64,000 nt of DNA from Fulvia fulva (lineage: Eukaryota; Ascomycota; Dothideomycetes; Mycosphaerellales; Mycosphaerellaceae): positions 3,472,001 through 3,536,000 of the forward strand of contig NC_063020.1 in the NCBI RefSeq assembly GCF_020509005.1, in the 5' to 3' direction. The translations under genes and the position numbers were made by a program. How positions within the stretch are numbered: position 1 is the stretch's first letter; each line of letters starts with the position of its first letter. This document shows positions 54,239 through 64,000 of this stretch, piece after piece. The notes below the pieces were generated by a model. It did no database searches. It saw only the letters and a list, made by a program, of their open reading frames with translations, and was not told where the DNA came from.

Positions 54239-54520
54239 TTACCACTGAGGATCCCATGTGTCGAATTCGCCCTCCATGTCCTTGGTATGGTCTAAGGACT
54301 TAGACTTTGACCTTGCCTTCAAGTTCGCTTTCTTTCTGGCTCTCTTTGCTCCCCTAGCTTCCATCTCCATGGACCTCTCAAGTGATTCGACCTCGTCAGA
54401 ATCGGCGTTGTTGTGGTTCCGCTTGCGTTTGAGGTCCCCACGAGCTCGGCGACGGTCAGTGTGGCGCTGTATACATGCGAGCTCGCGCTGTATGTCTTCG
54501 TTCGTGTATTGAGTTGACAT
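54239..54520 (-). CDS. Small charged basic protein (S2)
   Basis: 93 residues, beginning 'MSTQYTNEDIQRELACIQRH', then 'RRRARGDLKRKRNHNNADSD', a Glu-rich patch, a Lys/Arg/Ala-rich stretch ('AKRARKKANLKARSKSKS') and an acidic/aromatic end 'EGEFDTWDPQW'. It looks nuclear (bipartite basic clusters). The 'RELACIQR...RRRAR' segment resembles S1 at 52.6 kb. It lies downstream of 2EXR paralog 3 on the same strand. No named family; could be spurious, but composition is far from random. Confidence 0.45.
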   Translation of the reverse strand: MSTQYTNEDIQRELACIQRHTDRRRARGDLKRKRNHNNADSDEVESLERSMEMEARGAKRARKKANLKARSKSKSLDHTKDMEGEFDTWDPQW

Positions 54521-54807
54521 GTCGGTGCTGTTCGATGTGTGCCTGGTTCGAGGTTGAGACTTGTGAGGTGTCTAGACGAGGTGAGCAATTCTTAGCAAAA
54601 TGGGCGACATGGGAAGTGGAGCAAAGCAAGGTATTCGCTGGAACGTAGGTTCGCAGTCCCGAAAGTTCGTGGCCGATCTTCCATACTACGAAGCAAGGCA
54701 CACGCCGTGTCTACCTATCTTGTATACCAGGAGCCTGAAGACCATCGTATATGTGTGGCGTTTCATCTCACAGCTCTTTCTCCGCCGCGTACGAACTGCT
54801 GCGCTAT

Positions 54808-55856
54808 TCAGATGCTCGCTTTGCGTGATGCGAGAATTGCTTCAGCCTGCTCTTTCAGCTCCTTCCATTTTCCAGAATACAGTATCTGCTTCCCATCCGC
54901 CACACTGCGCCTTAAGATCATCTCTCGTCTGTCATCTATACGCTCGTCATCTGCCGGAAGTCGGACATGCGGCAACAGTCGAGGCAGATATCGGGCGCCT
55001 GTTCCTACCATACCTGCATCGTCCAATAGCTTGACTACACCAGCAGCTCGTTACTGAAGCGTGAGCCATTGCGAGAGGGCCGACGTGGCAGCGAACTTTC
55101 GATGTCATGCTTGTTGAAGTGCGTAACAGGCTTCGCGGCCCGGCCGTAAGTCCTCTCCTTGACACCCTGACAGTGGATAGTGCCCACACCTGGGCCCAAG
55201 CAAGCCGTTGGCCAAAGGATCTGATTGTACCATGGCGACCATTCTCTGTTGTGCTTGACGCGGATGTCGACGGTATGGATCTCGGCAAGTGAAACGGCAG
55301 TAGCGAGGAGATAGAGCTGCTGATTGACTAGAGTGGCCTCGTCGTAGACTGGATTGTCCTTGTCGTAAGCTAGAAATCGGCTGGCGTGGTCTGTGGCGTA
55401 CTCAGAGCGTATGTACAGGATCAAGTATTGGCGGCTGCCGCAGAGATCTCTCCACGGAGAGAAGGCGAGGTCAAGTCTGGCATTCGGCTTGACCTCGATA
55501 GGTGACGCTGAGCCGAGCTTGAGTGTGGTTGTCTGATTTCCTCCTTTCGCGATGGTCTCCATTCGAACGATGGCGACCCGATCGGCGTTACCATCGAGGA
55601 TACCTTGTGCTTCGCGGTGGATCTGCTTGCACGTGAGAAGCAGCTGAGGAGAGAGAGTCCTGCGTGTGACGCCATCATGCTCCAGTGCCTCTTCGTAGAT
55701 CTGATTTTTCAGCTCTGCCGGCAGACGCATAAGCCGCGAGTGCTGAGCCTGGTTGATCTCCGCCATTGTTGTTGTGGTCGTCCTTCTCTCGACGGAAATG
55801 TCGTCCGAGTCGTCGCGTGGTCTCTTCATTGGCACCATGTTCGAGGTGGTGATCAT
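54808..55856 (-). pseudogene. 2EXR paralog 3, frameshifted with an internal stop
   Basis: ATG 55856 opens 273 codons to 55035 with the 2EXR block 'RLMRLPAELKNQIYEEALEH' and 'TLSPQLLLTCKQIHREAQGI', then 'VNQQLYLLATAVSLAEIHTV' and 'GPGVGTIHCQG'. After 'SLP' (about 55085) homology to paralog 1 ('AALARWISLKRE...DDLVKMVEEAGITGAGVRFLPR') shifts by one nucleotide to 'ALSQWLTLQ', meets a TAA at 55051-55053, then continues 'VVKLLDDAGMVGTGARYLPR' to a stop at 54808. I infer a 1-nt deletion plus a nonsense change. The short form may still be expressed without its C-terminal ~90 residues. Confidence 0.65.
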
Positions 55857-56042
55857 CCTGTGCGCTTATGGTGGTTCTCAAGTGGTGTATCGTGGAGACT
55901 TCTGGCGGTAGTGTGTTGTTGGTAGAAGAAGTTATCAGCGGTGGCGCTGTCGAAGTGACGGTGCTCGAAGTGAAGTGAAGAAGCGAAGCAAACGCTGCAC
56001 GAGCCAACAGCTCGGACACATCACGGCCTGCATTCACTCGAT

Positions 56043-57893
56043 TCAGTAACCCGCACCCCCACCATCACCATCACCATAATCCGCCAACGCTCTCCTCTTC
56101 AACGCAGCATTAGCCGCCGCTTTCACCACCGCCAACCCCTGCGCTTGCGTCTCGGCAGTCCTCACTTGCTCGCCACTCTGCCTCCTCTTCACCTCTCTAT
56201 CCCGCCTCAATCTCGCAGCCCTCCTTCCACTCGTAGCATACCTGCTCGGTTGCCTACATCCACCAATTCCATTACACTTCCACGGCGCCTGTGACAGTAG
56301 CTGAGGCTCGTTCCACACATCCATACTGCCGTTAGGTTTCGGCTGGGCATACTTCAGAGCAGGGGTTTGCGTAGTGTTAGTGTAGCTAGCGCCCCACCAC
56401 TCTCCAATGATGCCGGTATCGTCGCGAGTATTGAGAGCTGCCCAGGCGTTGTGTTGGATCCAAGGTTTGTAGCTGTTGCATTTCTCCACGTGGGATTCTG
56501 CAAGGTCTTGGTCCGCGACGTACGTCAAGCCCGCCACCGGCGGCGTCTGCGTCGGCAAGGGCTCACAGAAAAGATCAAGGTGCTCGAAGTATGCTCCCTT
56601 GAAAACCAAAGCATCCTGACTACAATTCGCCGGCGCATCGCAGTAATCTTCCACAATACCGGCGCGGCCAAGACCAGACCATTCGGTAGCATTGCCATAC
56701 TCGCCATTGTTCCAGCCTGTGGCGTTTATGACGGTGTTGATGAGGTTGTAACCATCGGAAAGATACGAAGTATCGCCGGTCGCTTCCCAGAGACCACGGA
56801 GACCGGAAAGCATGACGCCTTGGTTGTAGGTGTAGACCATTTCGTTGCGTTCGTCGCAGGTTGTTTGGTTCTCAGAGATGTGGAAGCCGTCGACGACGAG
56901 GCCTTGGGAATTGGTGAAGTTGTGGGATTTGAACCAGGTCCATCCGTTTTGAGCGTTTTGGAGCAGGAGGGGATCGTGGGCTCGAAGGAAGGGAAGGAAT
57001 GGGAGAGTCCTGTTTGTGTAGTTCGGTGACGGATATGGGTCTGTGTTATCATCGCCTGGATAGTAGAGGTACATTGCTATTGAGCTGGACACAAAGAGCT
57101 CATTTGTAATGGCGTTCTTGTACGGAGCCAGAGTCGGATTCCAAGTTAGACCGCCTTCGCAGAGGGTCGTGTTGAATTTGTCCTGAACGATGTTGTAGAA
57201 AATGTGGGCTCGATGAGCGAAGTCTGCGATATCTTCTTGGCCATAAGAAGACTCAGCGTATGCATCGTACTGCTTGATGAACCTGATGGCCTCAAGCCAT
57301 TCCAGCACAACCCATTGAGCATCATCGTAAGCTGCATCAAAGATCTGATTGACATCCTCGCCGCCGTAGTAGCCTTCAATTTGTGAATAGTACTTGTGAA
57401 TATCGGCCTGGATCTCTGCTGCCGACGTTTCAGCTCCCGGAACGTCACCATCGTACTCGGACAAGGCCTGCGTGAAAGTCCTCTGCGTGCCTATGAAGAT
57501 TGTGTTCACCAGCGCGCCAGCCCATTGTAGAATCTCTGGCTACAATATGTTAGCTATCTTCATGTTACGTCAATTCATTACACCGACATCTTCAACCCAA
57601 TACGAGCCATTGAAATACGTGCTTTGCAACGCCGCTACCACTTCCTGCGTCTGCTCGAACCAGTACCCTCCATCATCACTCTTCGATCCTGAGAAACGCC
57701 ATGGATTCCCAGCAGTGCCGTTCCATCCAGTCCAGAAGGTACTCGCAACAGCACGTGACGTGCCAAGAAGCAATGCCGGTAAAATGCTCTGCTTCACCAT
57801 ACTGACACAACTCCAAAGAACAACAAGCAGAACGAAAACCTCAGCAGCCAGCCAGACCCGGCCAACCGGCTGCCTAAGTACGTGTCCCTTCAT
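56043..57893 (-). CDS. GH76-type alpha-1,6-mannanase-like glycoside hydrolase
   Basis: Exons 57584-57893 and 56043-57535 (48-nt intron with GTGTAA donor and AGCCAG acceptor) encode 600 residues. The same frame extends to an ATG at 57995, so the start is uncertain; 57893 places the hydrophobic segment 'VWLAAEVFVLLVVLWSCVSM' near the N-terminus as a signal anchor. GH76 family features: 'FDAAYDDAQWVVLEWLEAIR' with the consecutive Asp pair, 'EMVYTYNQGVMLSGLRGLWE', 'FKGAYFEHL' and several N-glycosylation sequons. GH76 proteins act on alpha-1,6-mannan or, as in Dfg5/Dcw1, cross-link GPI proteins to the wall. A C-terminal Arg/Lys/Ala-rich tail (about 80 residues) is unusual and lacks a GPI signal. 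Confidence 0.85.
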
Positions 57894-58516
57894 CTCTTCA
57901 ACGTTTCCAAACATCAAAAGCCTGTAAATGCGCCCAAAGGTAATGCTCCGAAACGATGCAGGTACGGCGTAGATCATGTGGAGGAGGCAGGTCATCCTAG
58001 GAATAAAGAAAAGCCAAAATAAACAATATTGCTTTGAATAGTTCCATGAGTCTGCATTATGCAGCCCGAAAGCAGGATATGAGGATGTGAGAAAGTGGAT
58101 GAGGCATTCCGAAGGTGGCTATAAGAAGGCCAGGATCGTCGAGAAGCTATGGTGCTGCGTGACCTCGTCGGGAGGTGGTCGGAATTGGCGTTGGAACTGG
58201 GGTGGTGTGCTGGGTACAGAGCTTTGAGGTAACAGGGGCGGTCATGAGGTTCTGGGGTTCTGGAGGAGTGACATTGTGCATATCGCGTCGATGCTATGGG
58301 TCAGCAGGGTGGAGCATGAGATGTAATGGAGTGAAAGTGGAAGAGGTGGATGTTTCGTGTTCTCGTGGCGTGGCATTTTCGTGCTCCTCGTGCAAGGATC
58401 ATTGATGGCGTTGCGGGGCAGCGGTCGTGCATCATCGAGTCGCGAATGTCTCTGCTCTGCTTTCATTGTTAGCGATCATTACACCGCCATTCATGCCTTG
58501 ACACCATACGACCACG
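57894..58516. other. Divergent GH76/BRCT promoter region
   Basis: 623 nt between divergent genes; may include the upstream in-frame part of GH76. No distinct element recognised. Confidence 0.4.
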
Positions 58517-59470
58517 ATGCCGACCAAAGCGCCGCCGGCTGCGAAGCCATCGAAGAACATATTCGACCCCTTCAACAGCAGCGCCACGGGACATCAACGC
58601 GCAGACAACCGCCTCTCTGGTAGCACATCATGGCGCGACTCGCGTAGCCTCAAACTTCGGCAGCAGTTCTCGGCGGGCGCAGGTGGTGGCAAGAGAGTCA
58701 GCGATACAGTCGGCGCGGGCAGTCTGGACTTTGGGCTGGATGGGAGGACAGAGAACGGCGGATGGGTGCGGGGCGCCAAGGGACTGCGGACGGGAGGGCA
58801 ACAGAGTCTGTGGGAGACTGTCAAGGTCACCAAAGATGAGGAGGATGAGGATAGGCCGGCGAAGAGGGTGAAGGTGGAGGCTGAGAGGGATAGGCCGAAT
58901 ACTGTTGTGAGCCCTTTCACGCCGTTTCGCAAAGCAGATGGGACAGTACGGGAGACGAGCTGGACGAGCCATGAGTGTTCACCGAGCGATCTACTGGAGC
59001 CGATAGACCCTGCTGCCGCCACACCGGATACTATAACAAAGTCAGAGCCAACGAAGGACGAAGAGAAAGGGGACGAACCACCCAAACCTCCTCAAGTCTT
59101 CGCCTACTGCAACTTCTACATCAACGGCTCGACCGCTCCATACTCTGACCACAAGATCAAACACATCTTTTCAACCCACGGCGGTAACACATCGATAAGT
59201 CTTGGACGACGGACTGTTACACACGTAGTCATCGGAAAGCCCAGCAAAGAAGGCGGCGCTTGCGGCGGTGGGTTGGCGAGCAGCAAGATCCAGAAAGAGA
59301 TCACAAGCAAGTGTGGCAATAGTGTCAAGTTTGTGAATGTTGAGTGGGTCATGGACAGTGTGAAGATGGGAAAGAGGCAGCCAGAGTCGAAGTATGAAGG
59401 CATGAAGCTGGCGCCGAAGGGAGTGAAGGGTATTAATACGATGTTCAAACCGAAGGAGAAGGAGAAATGA
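58517..59470 (+). CDS. BRCT-domain nuclear protein
   Basis: Intronless, 317 residues. The N-terminal two thirds are disordered and Ser/Gly/Lys-rich with a possible nuclear signal 'RPAKRVKVE'. A single C-terminal BRCT domain (about 195-285) reads 'VFAYCNFYINGSTAPYSDHK' ... 'IFSTHGGNTSISLGRRTVTH' ... 'VVIGK' ... 'VKFVNVEWVMDSVKMGKRQP' with the invariant Trp of BRCT alpha3, and is followed by a Lys-rich tail. BRCT proteins bind phosphopeptides or other BRCTs in the DNA damage response. It resembles the single-BRCT region of REV1-like or uncharacterised fungal BRCT proteins; no polymerase domain is present. Confidence 0.82.
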   Translation: MPTKAPPAAKPSKNIFDPFNSSATGHQRADNRLSGSTSWRDSRSLKLRQQFSAGAGGGKRVSDTVGAGSLDFGLDGRTENGGWVRGAKGLRTGGQQSLWETVKVTKDEEDEDRPAKRVKVEAERDRPNTVVSPFTPFRKADGTVRETSWTSHECSPSDLLEPIDPAAATPDTITKSEPTKDEEKGDEPPKPPQVFAYCNFYINGSTAPYSDHKIKHIFSTHGGNTSISLGRRTVTHVVIGKPSKEGGACGGGLASSKIQKEITSKCGNSVKFVNVEWVMDSVKMGKRQPESKYEGMKLAPKGVKGINTMFKPKEKEK

Positions 59471-60376
59471 ACAAAATGAGGTCTGAATGGTTCACAATAC
59501 ACGATGAGGTCTTTTGCATTGATATCAAGGACAGGCGTTAAGGGCATGGCAACAGAACGGAATGATACCCCACGCATAAGGCGGAGCACAGGCTGCATAT
59601 CATAGGAGAAGGTATACAGAACATGACAGTATGATGAATCCACAATCATCAAGACAGCTGCTTTTGCATCTAACGAACGTTTCCTAACATCCAGCAAAAC
59701 TCGCACAGGATACCCAACGATCGCCTTGCTTCCTGTAGGCACTGCTTCCCCTGGGCACTGAAGCCATACATATTTCTGACTGGTGACTACTCTCGACAAT
59801 CGTCTTCGCCTCGATGGTGCAGTGGTTGTGCGGCCTAAAATCACACTTCCGGGGCAGATGGATGAGCTCATGGCGAAATATGAAGTGATGCACTTCAGCT
59901 CGTCGCGGGGTTTTCGTCAATTCACTATCAAGACGAAGGCGATTGTTTTGCATCGCACTGGGCATAGCGCCCCGGACTTTTTACAGTAGAGGCACATTCA
60001 GTAGTACCCTGTGCTATCTGGTCGCAGCAGAGCTGACAGGAATACTTTTTGTTCGGGATCGGGAACGTCACATGGCGTTCTGCTGGTAGGGTATGTATAC
60101 CATTTACAGAACGATAGCTCTCGACAGTCGTCTTCGTCTCGATGGCGCAGTCGCAATGCGGCTGTATAATGCTTGGTCGATGCACAAGGCTCGTGATGAC
60201 ATGGTCATTGTGTCTGTGTTGTGCTTTGTATCAAGTGATACTGTCGGGGTGAAGGCGGTTGTTTTGCCACCCAGGATTACCGGGGAGTTGTATACCCTGA
60301 TCAGATCTTTTGGACTGGACTGATACATCTTGACTGTTGAAGCTATGTACCCTCTATCACCCCTGCAGCAACGGCA
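59471..60376. other. Intergenic with two diverged direct repeats
   Basis: 906 nt without a supported gene. Two related segments are listed separately. Confidence 0.45.
59790..60175. repeat. Diverged ~45-bp direct repeat pair
   Basis: Segments near 59793-59835 and 60118-60160 both read ctctcgaca-tcgtcttcg-ctcgatgg-gcagt with about 80% identity, roughly 325 bp apart. In one frame both give 'LDxRLRLDGAV'. Origin unknown; possibly part of a dispersed repeat. Confidence 0.5.
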
Positions 60377-61994
60377 CTATATCCCGTTCGGCAACTCAAG
60401 CTTCTTATGCTTATACTGCCTCTTCCCAGCTCCGGTCCCATAACTCGCCGCCATTTGTCCATTACCAGTGATCCGGTACTCATGAATCGTCAATCCTTCC
60501 AACCCCACAGGTCCTCTCGCATGCACCTTGTTCGTACTGATCCCGACCTCTGTGCCGAAGCCAAATCTCATCCCATCACAGAAGCGTGTTGATGCGTTCC
60601 AGAATTTACAGGCTGCGTCAACGCCGTTGAGGAATTGATCGGCGATCTCTTTTGACGCGGTTACGATGGCGTCGGTGTGGTGGGAGCCATGGGTGTTGAT
60701 GTGTTCAATAGCTTCGGAAACGGAGGAGACGGTCTTGATCGCGAGGACGAGGTCGAGGAATTCGGTGTCGTAGTCTTGATCCGTGGCGTCCTGTAACTGC
60801 GAGGATTGGTCCTTGTCAAGAGCTTTCGTCAATGCTTCCTTCGACTTCGCATCACACTTCAACGTCACACCCTTCGCCTGCAACGCCGTAGCAAGACTCG
60901 GCAGCACCGTCTCCAGAGCGTCCTCATTAGCCAGCAGCGTCTCCAACGCATTACAAGCCGCTGGATAATCCGTCTTCGAGTCCACCACCACATCCACCAC
61001 CATCCCCACCTCCGCATCAGAATGCACATAAACCGAACAAAGTCCATCCGCATGCCCCAAAACTGGCATATGCGCCTTCTGCTGACAATACTTCACCAAC
61101 TCATTACTCCCCCGTGGAATACAAAGATCAATAAACTCCCCCTGCTCCAACAAACCCCCCACCGCATCCCTCGTAGCAACCAACTGGATCGAATCGCTCG
61201 GGACTTCCGTTTTCTGCAGCGCCTGTGAGATGATGTTGGCGATGGTTTTGAAGGATTCTGTTGATTCTTTGCCGCCCTTCAAAATTGCGGCGTTGGCGGA
61301 TTTGATGGCCAGGGAGGCGATGTTGGCGATTACTTCCGGGCGGGCTTCGAAGATTATGAGCAGGACGCCGATGGGACAGGTTTGGCGTTGGAGGATTAGG
61401 TTGTCGTCAAGTTCTGTTCGGAGGTCCACCCTGCCGACTGGAGGGGGGGAGGTCAGCAGGGTGTTTTAAGGAGAGGCTGGAAGCAATGCAGTGGAGAACG
61501 CTCATGGGAAGGAGAAGGTATTGTAGGGTTGGTTTTGAGGAAAGTGATGATGAGGACTCTTTTTCTGATCGTGATGATGTGTGGGAGATTGTCGATGAGC
61601 ACAACGAAGTGCTCGACGACTTCCGCGATAACGCAGGTGACAAAGACCGCAACAGTTCTGACTGCAATGACGAAGATACGGATTCCGGCCTACCTGGGTC
61701 TGGAAGCCCTTTCACGTCTCGAATGCCTTGCAGCATATCATCGAATTTCCCCGGACGGGAAAGATCGAGGCGTTTGTAAATGCTAGCATTGAGCTCGCCA
61801 TTTGCTGTCGACTGTTTTGCTTTCGCGAGGTCTTCGGCATTGGCTGCGAGGATTGAATCTTTCGCATTGGAAAGTGCATCGTGGATTGCGTCCAGTGCGT
61901 TGTTGCGAGCATTGACCGAGAGCGTTGCGAGCTTTCTTGAGGAGACTTTTGCTGCGCGGGCTGCTTGTTCGGGGGAGGAGTTGGTGAGGGACAT
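60377..61994 (-). CDS. PRO2: Gamma-glutamyl phosphate reductase (proline biosynthesis)
   Basis: Exons 61694-61994 and 60377-61437 join to 453 residues. It reduces gamma-glutamyl phosphate to glutamate semialdehyde with NADPH, the second step of proline synthesis. Family sequences: 'ARAAKVSSRKLATLSVNARN', 'KRLDLSRPGKFDDMLQGIRD', 'TCPIGVLLIIFEARPEVIAN', 'CIPRGSNELVKYCQQKAHMP', the catalytic-Cys block 'YPAACNALETLL' and 'NASTRFCDGMRFGFGTEVGI', then 'GPVGLEGLTIHEYRITGNGQ'. The 256-nt intron (61438-61693, GTAGGC donor, CCTCCAG acceptor) is several times longer than most others here. Joining across it gives 'GLPDPVGRVDLRTELDD', matching the family. Confidence 0.94.
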
Positions 61995-63911
61995 GATTGG
62001 GAGGTGGTGTTAATGTGAATGTAGTGTGGACGGTAAGCTGGTATATCGCTGTCGTCGACGAGAACACTTTACCTCGTGCTGTTGAGTCAGCGATGTCGTG
62101 TGGGTGAAGTGGGCCAGAAGCCACGAGAATTGGCCGGATTAGACTTTTGCCAAGCCGTGCTCAACGCCACCAAATGTGAGGCAGGCGCGACCCAAATTTC
62201 ATTCACTTCGCACCTTCCTCCCATCAATATCTCTCAAATGTCATGCACATTTCGTCACCAATTCTCACAGCTTCTGCAATGCCATGCACATATTGTCAGC
62301 AATTCTCACAACTTCTGCGCTCGCTTGTGCTAGCGCCGGATAGCAGCCGCATCGCAAGCACAAAACCGCCCAACTTTTCGATACGCAACCTTCTCTTCTT
62401 CTCCCCAGCTCTGTAAGACAACACCCCATCCACCCTATACTGTTACACTCGCTGATTCCCTCTTCGCTTTGCCTTTTGGCTTAGATCAAGTCAGTACAAT
62501 CAGTGTTTCGCCGTCACACCAGAGCCCCAGACTAATCCACTCGCAGGTGTAGTATCTGTTCTTTTCAGTTTAATCTCTGAAACGAGTCTACGGACTCATT
62601 CAAGATTATTCTTATTTTTGGCACCAGTCGGGTGGCCGCTCTGCTTGCAGATGTCACTCGGCACAGTGTCCTTGGTATTGCACTGCCTCCAAGAGACGCG
62701 ACTTCTTTTTCATCAAGCACCCTGGCCGCTGCGCTGGGGATTGGAGAAGATGCCATTCAGCCGGTGAAGGAGTACTCGAGAAAACTTATGCAGATGGTAC
62801 GTGCAGACAGGAAATGCGTGAGGCGACGCGACTTGCATCTATCTCAATGGAGACGTTGAACTGCTTCACGAGACATCATAAAGCTGACGACTGAGTGTAG
62901 CGACATATTGCTGATCACTGTTGCCTGCCTGCACCGAGATCACATTGTGCCATTCTTCTACATCGTGCACGTTGTTGCTTTACCCATGTATGATGAGTTC
63001 ACTGCATCCACGCGCCTCCACACGTCGCCTCGTTGGCCGGACACAAAGCAAGCCCGAATACAACTTGTCACGAGAGCACGTGTCAGCGCGCTGGACTTAG
63101 CACTCACCTTCCACTTCACTTCCCATGCGACATGCATCTCCTTTCTTCCACACCGATTACCACCTCCAGGTTCCTGCGCTTATGCAGAGCATCGCAGCTT
63201 ATGCTCGGGCTGATCAACATCGCAAGCTGATAGACTCCAATAGATTCACCGGACTTGAACTGCCCGACCGCGCTCCTCGAGAAATTGATCCGTGCGCGAC
63301 CGCTCACCTTCACATTGTACTTTCTTCCATTTCCAACCTCCGAACGGCAGCCTGGACTACTACCGCATGAGCGACTTTCCATTCCCAGCTTTTGCCGACT
63401 TTCACTCATTCCCAACACTCATGCAAGAACTACCGCAGCATTCCTAGGTCAGAGGCGCAAGCCTCAAGTTGGCAGCGGCGTTCTCCGTCCAGTCGTGATG
63501 GTATAAGAAGCCACAGCTGCTAAGCAGTGTCTCTCGCTCTGTTCTTGTTCTGCAGTGATCTACAGTGATCTGCAGTTGGCTGTTATGGACAAATCAGCCG
63601 CTCCGGACAACGACAGCCGGCACCAGTCTGAGGGTAGCACGTACGCAGGCGAACGCCCGTTCACGCCTCAAGCGACTTACAACCAATGAGCGCGTGGCAT
63701 AATGTCGATTTTTACTACATACAGTGAAGTCGCATTTGCTGCATGCAGAGGATGCTCTGTAAACTGTACCTGCGGATATCAATAGCTTAGTTCGCAAAGA
63801 TCACAGTGAGATATATCATATCTCTCGCCGTCCTGCATCGTCCGTGGCCAGTTCAAGGATCTTCTACTATCATTCACTCAGACAACAACAGCACATTACT
63901 TGCTCAAGGTC
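61995..63911. other. 1.9-kb intergenic interval before the last gene
   Basis: Only short overlapping frames; the 75-codon frame at 62632-62859 has no domain. 'gagatatatcatatctc' near 63809-63825 lies about 90 nt before the next ATG and is a possible TATA element. Confidence 0.4.
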
Positions 63912-64000
63912 ATGTTCTTCTCAACTGTCCTCGCCGGCTTGGCCGTCGCTGCCACCACAGTCGCTGCACAGGAGTGCACCACCCAGCGACGTATCGACAC
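63912..64000 (+). CDS. 5' end of a secreted protein gene (runs off window)
   Basis: Twenty-nine complete codons are present. They start 'MFFSTVLAGLAVAATTVAAQ', a textbook signal peptide with probable cleavage after AA or AAQ, followed by 'ECTTQRRID'. The ATG is preceded by an A/C-rich leader and a TATA-like element ~90 nt upstream. The mature protein is outside the window, so no family can be named. Confidence 0.6.
   Translation, partial: MFFSTVLAGLAVAATTVAAQECTTQRRID

Noticed and set aside
59811..59840. tRNA-like A-box (tggtgcagtgg) near 59815
   Set aside because: No B-box, acceptor stem or anticodon arm could be drawn downstream.

Overview
The window is a filamentous ascomycete (Pezizomycotina) nuclear contig. 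Evidence is spliceosomal introns of mostly 48-67 nt with GTRNGY-type donors, a divergent intron-bearing histone H3/H4 pair, single-copy fungal housekeeping genes (ALG9, NAF1, EXO5, PRO2, a fungal RAS with the 'ras-2/RasB' insert, an acylcarnitine carrier), and families typical of Dothideomycetes: 2EXR/'LPAEL' proteins, NACHT-ankyrin-SPRY STAND proteins and GH76/GH79 enzymes. Placement in Dothideomycetes (possibly Mycosphaerellales) is inference from repertoire only.

Layout. 1-18.5 kb is a gene-dense conserved block: DUF3445 haem N-demethylase-like gene (partial), ALG9, NAF1, a Cys-rich single-pass membrane protein, a doubtful small Cys-rich gene, EXO5, a tandem SUMO-like gene, an Mpv17/PMP22 protein, histones H3 and H4, and a type II HAD hydrolase whose intron lacks a GT donor. 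18.5-26.3 kb is gene-poor apart from a RAS gene. 26.3-36 kb is mixed: a GNAT-like protein, a secreted GH79 glycosidase, two paralogous F-box-type genes (one with a zinc-knuckle-like N-terminus, the other frameshifted), an unknown membrane protein, and the acylcarnitine carrier. 36.1-40.9 kb is one large decayed NACHT-ankyrin-SPRY gene with many frameshifts, a 17-bp tandem duplication and four internal stops. 41-56 kb is an accessory tract with four 2EXR-type genes, of which three are local paralogs and two of those are frameshifted. NAD-malic enzyme and a HAM1-like lipid-binding protein are embedded in it. 56-64 kb holds a GH76 alpha-mannanase-like enzyme, a BRCT protein, PRO2 and the 5' end of a secreted-protein gene.

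Biology. Conserved genes cover N-glycan assembly, snoRNP assembly, mitochondrial DNA maintenance, chromatin, signalling, carbon shuttling (acylcarnitine carrier, malic enzyme) and proline synthesis; no metabolic cluster is apparent. The main theme is contrast. Housekeeping genes read cleanly, while accessory genes of recognition-type families (STAND, F-box, 2EXR) carry 1-nt indels, duplications and repeat-tract changes, as expected of rapidly turning-over gene families. The most novel-looking intact item is the tandem SUMO-like protein, whose second domain ends in a SUMO-like di-glycine motif.
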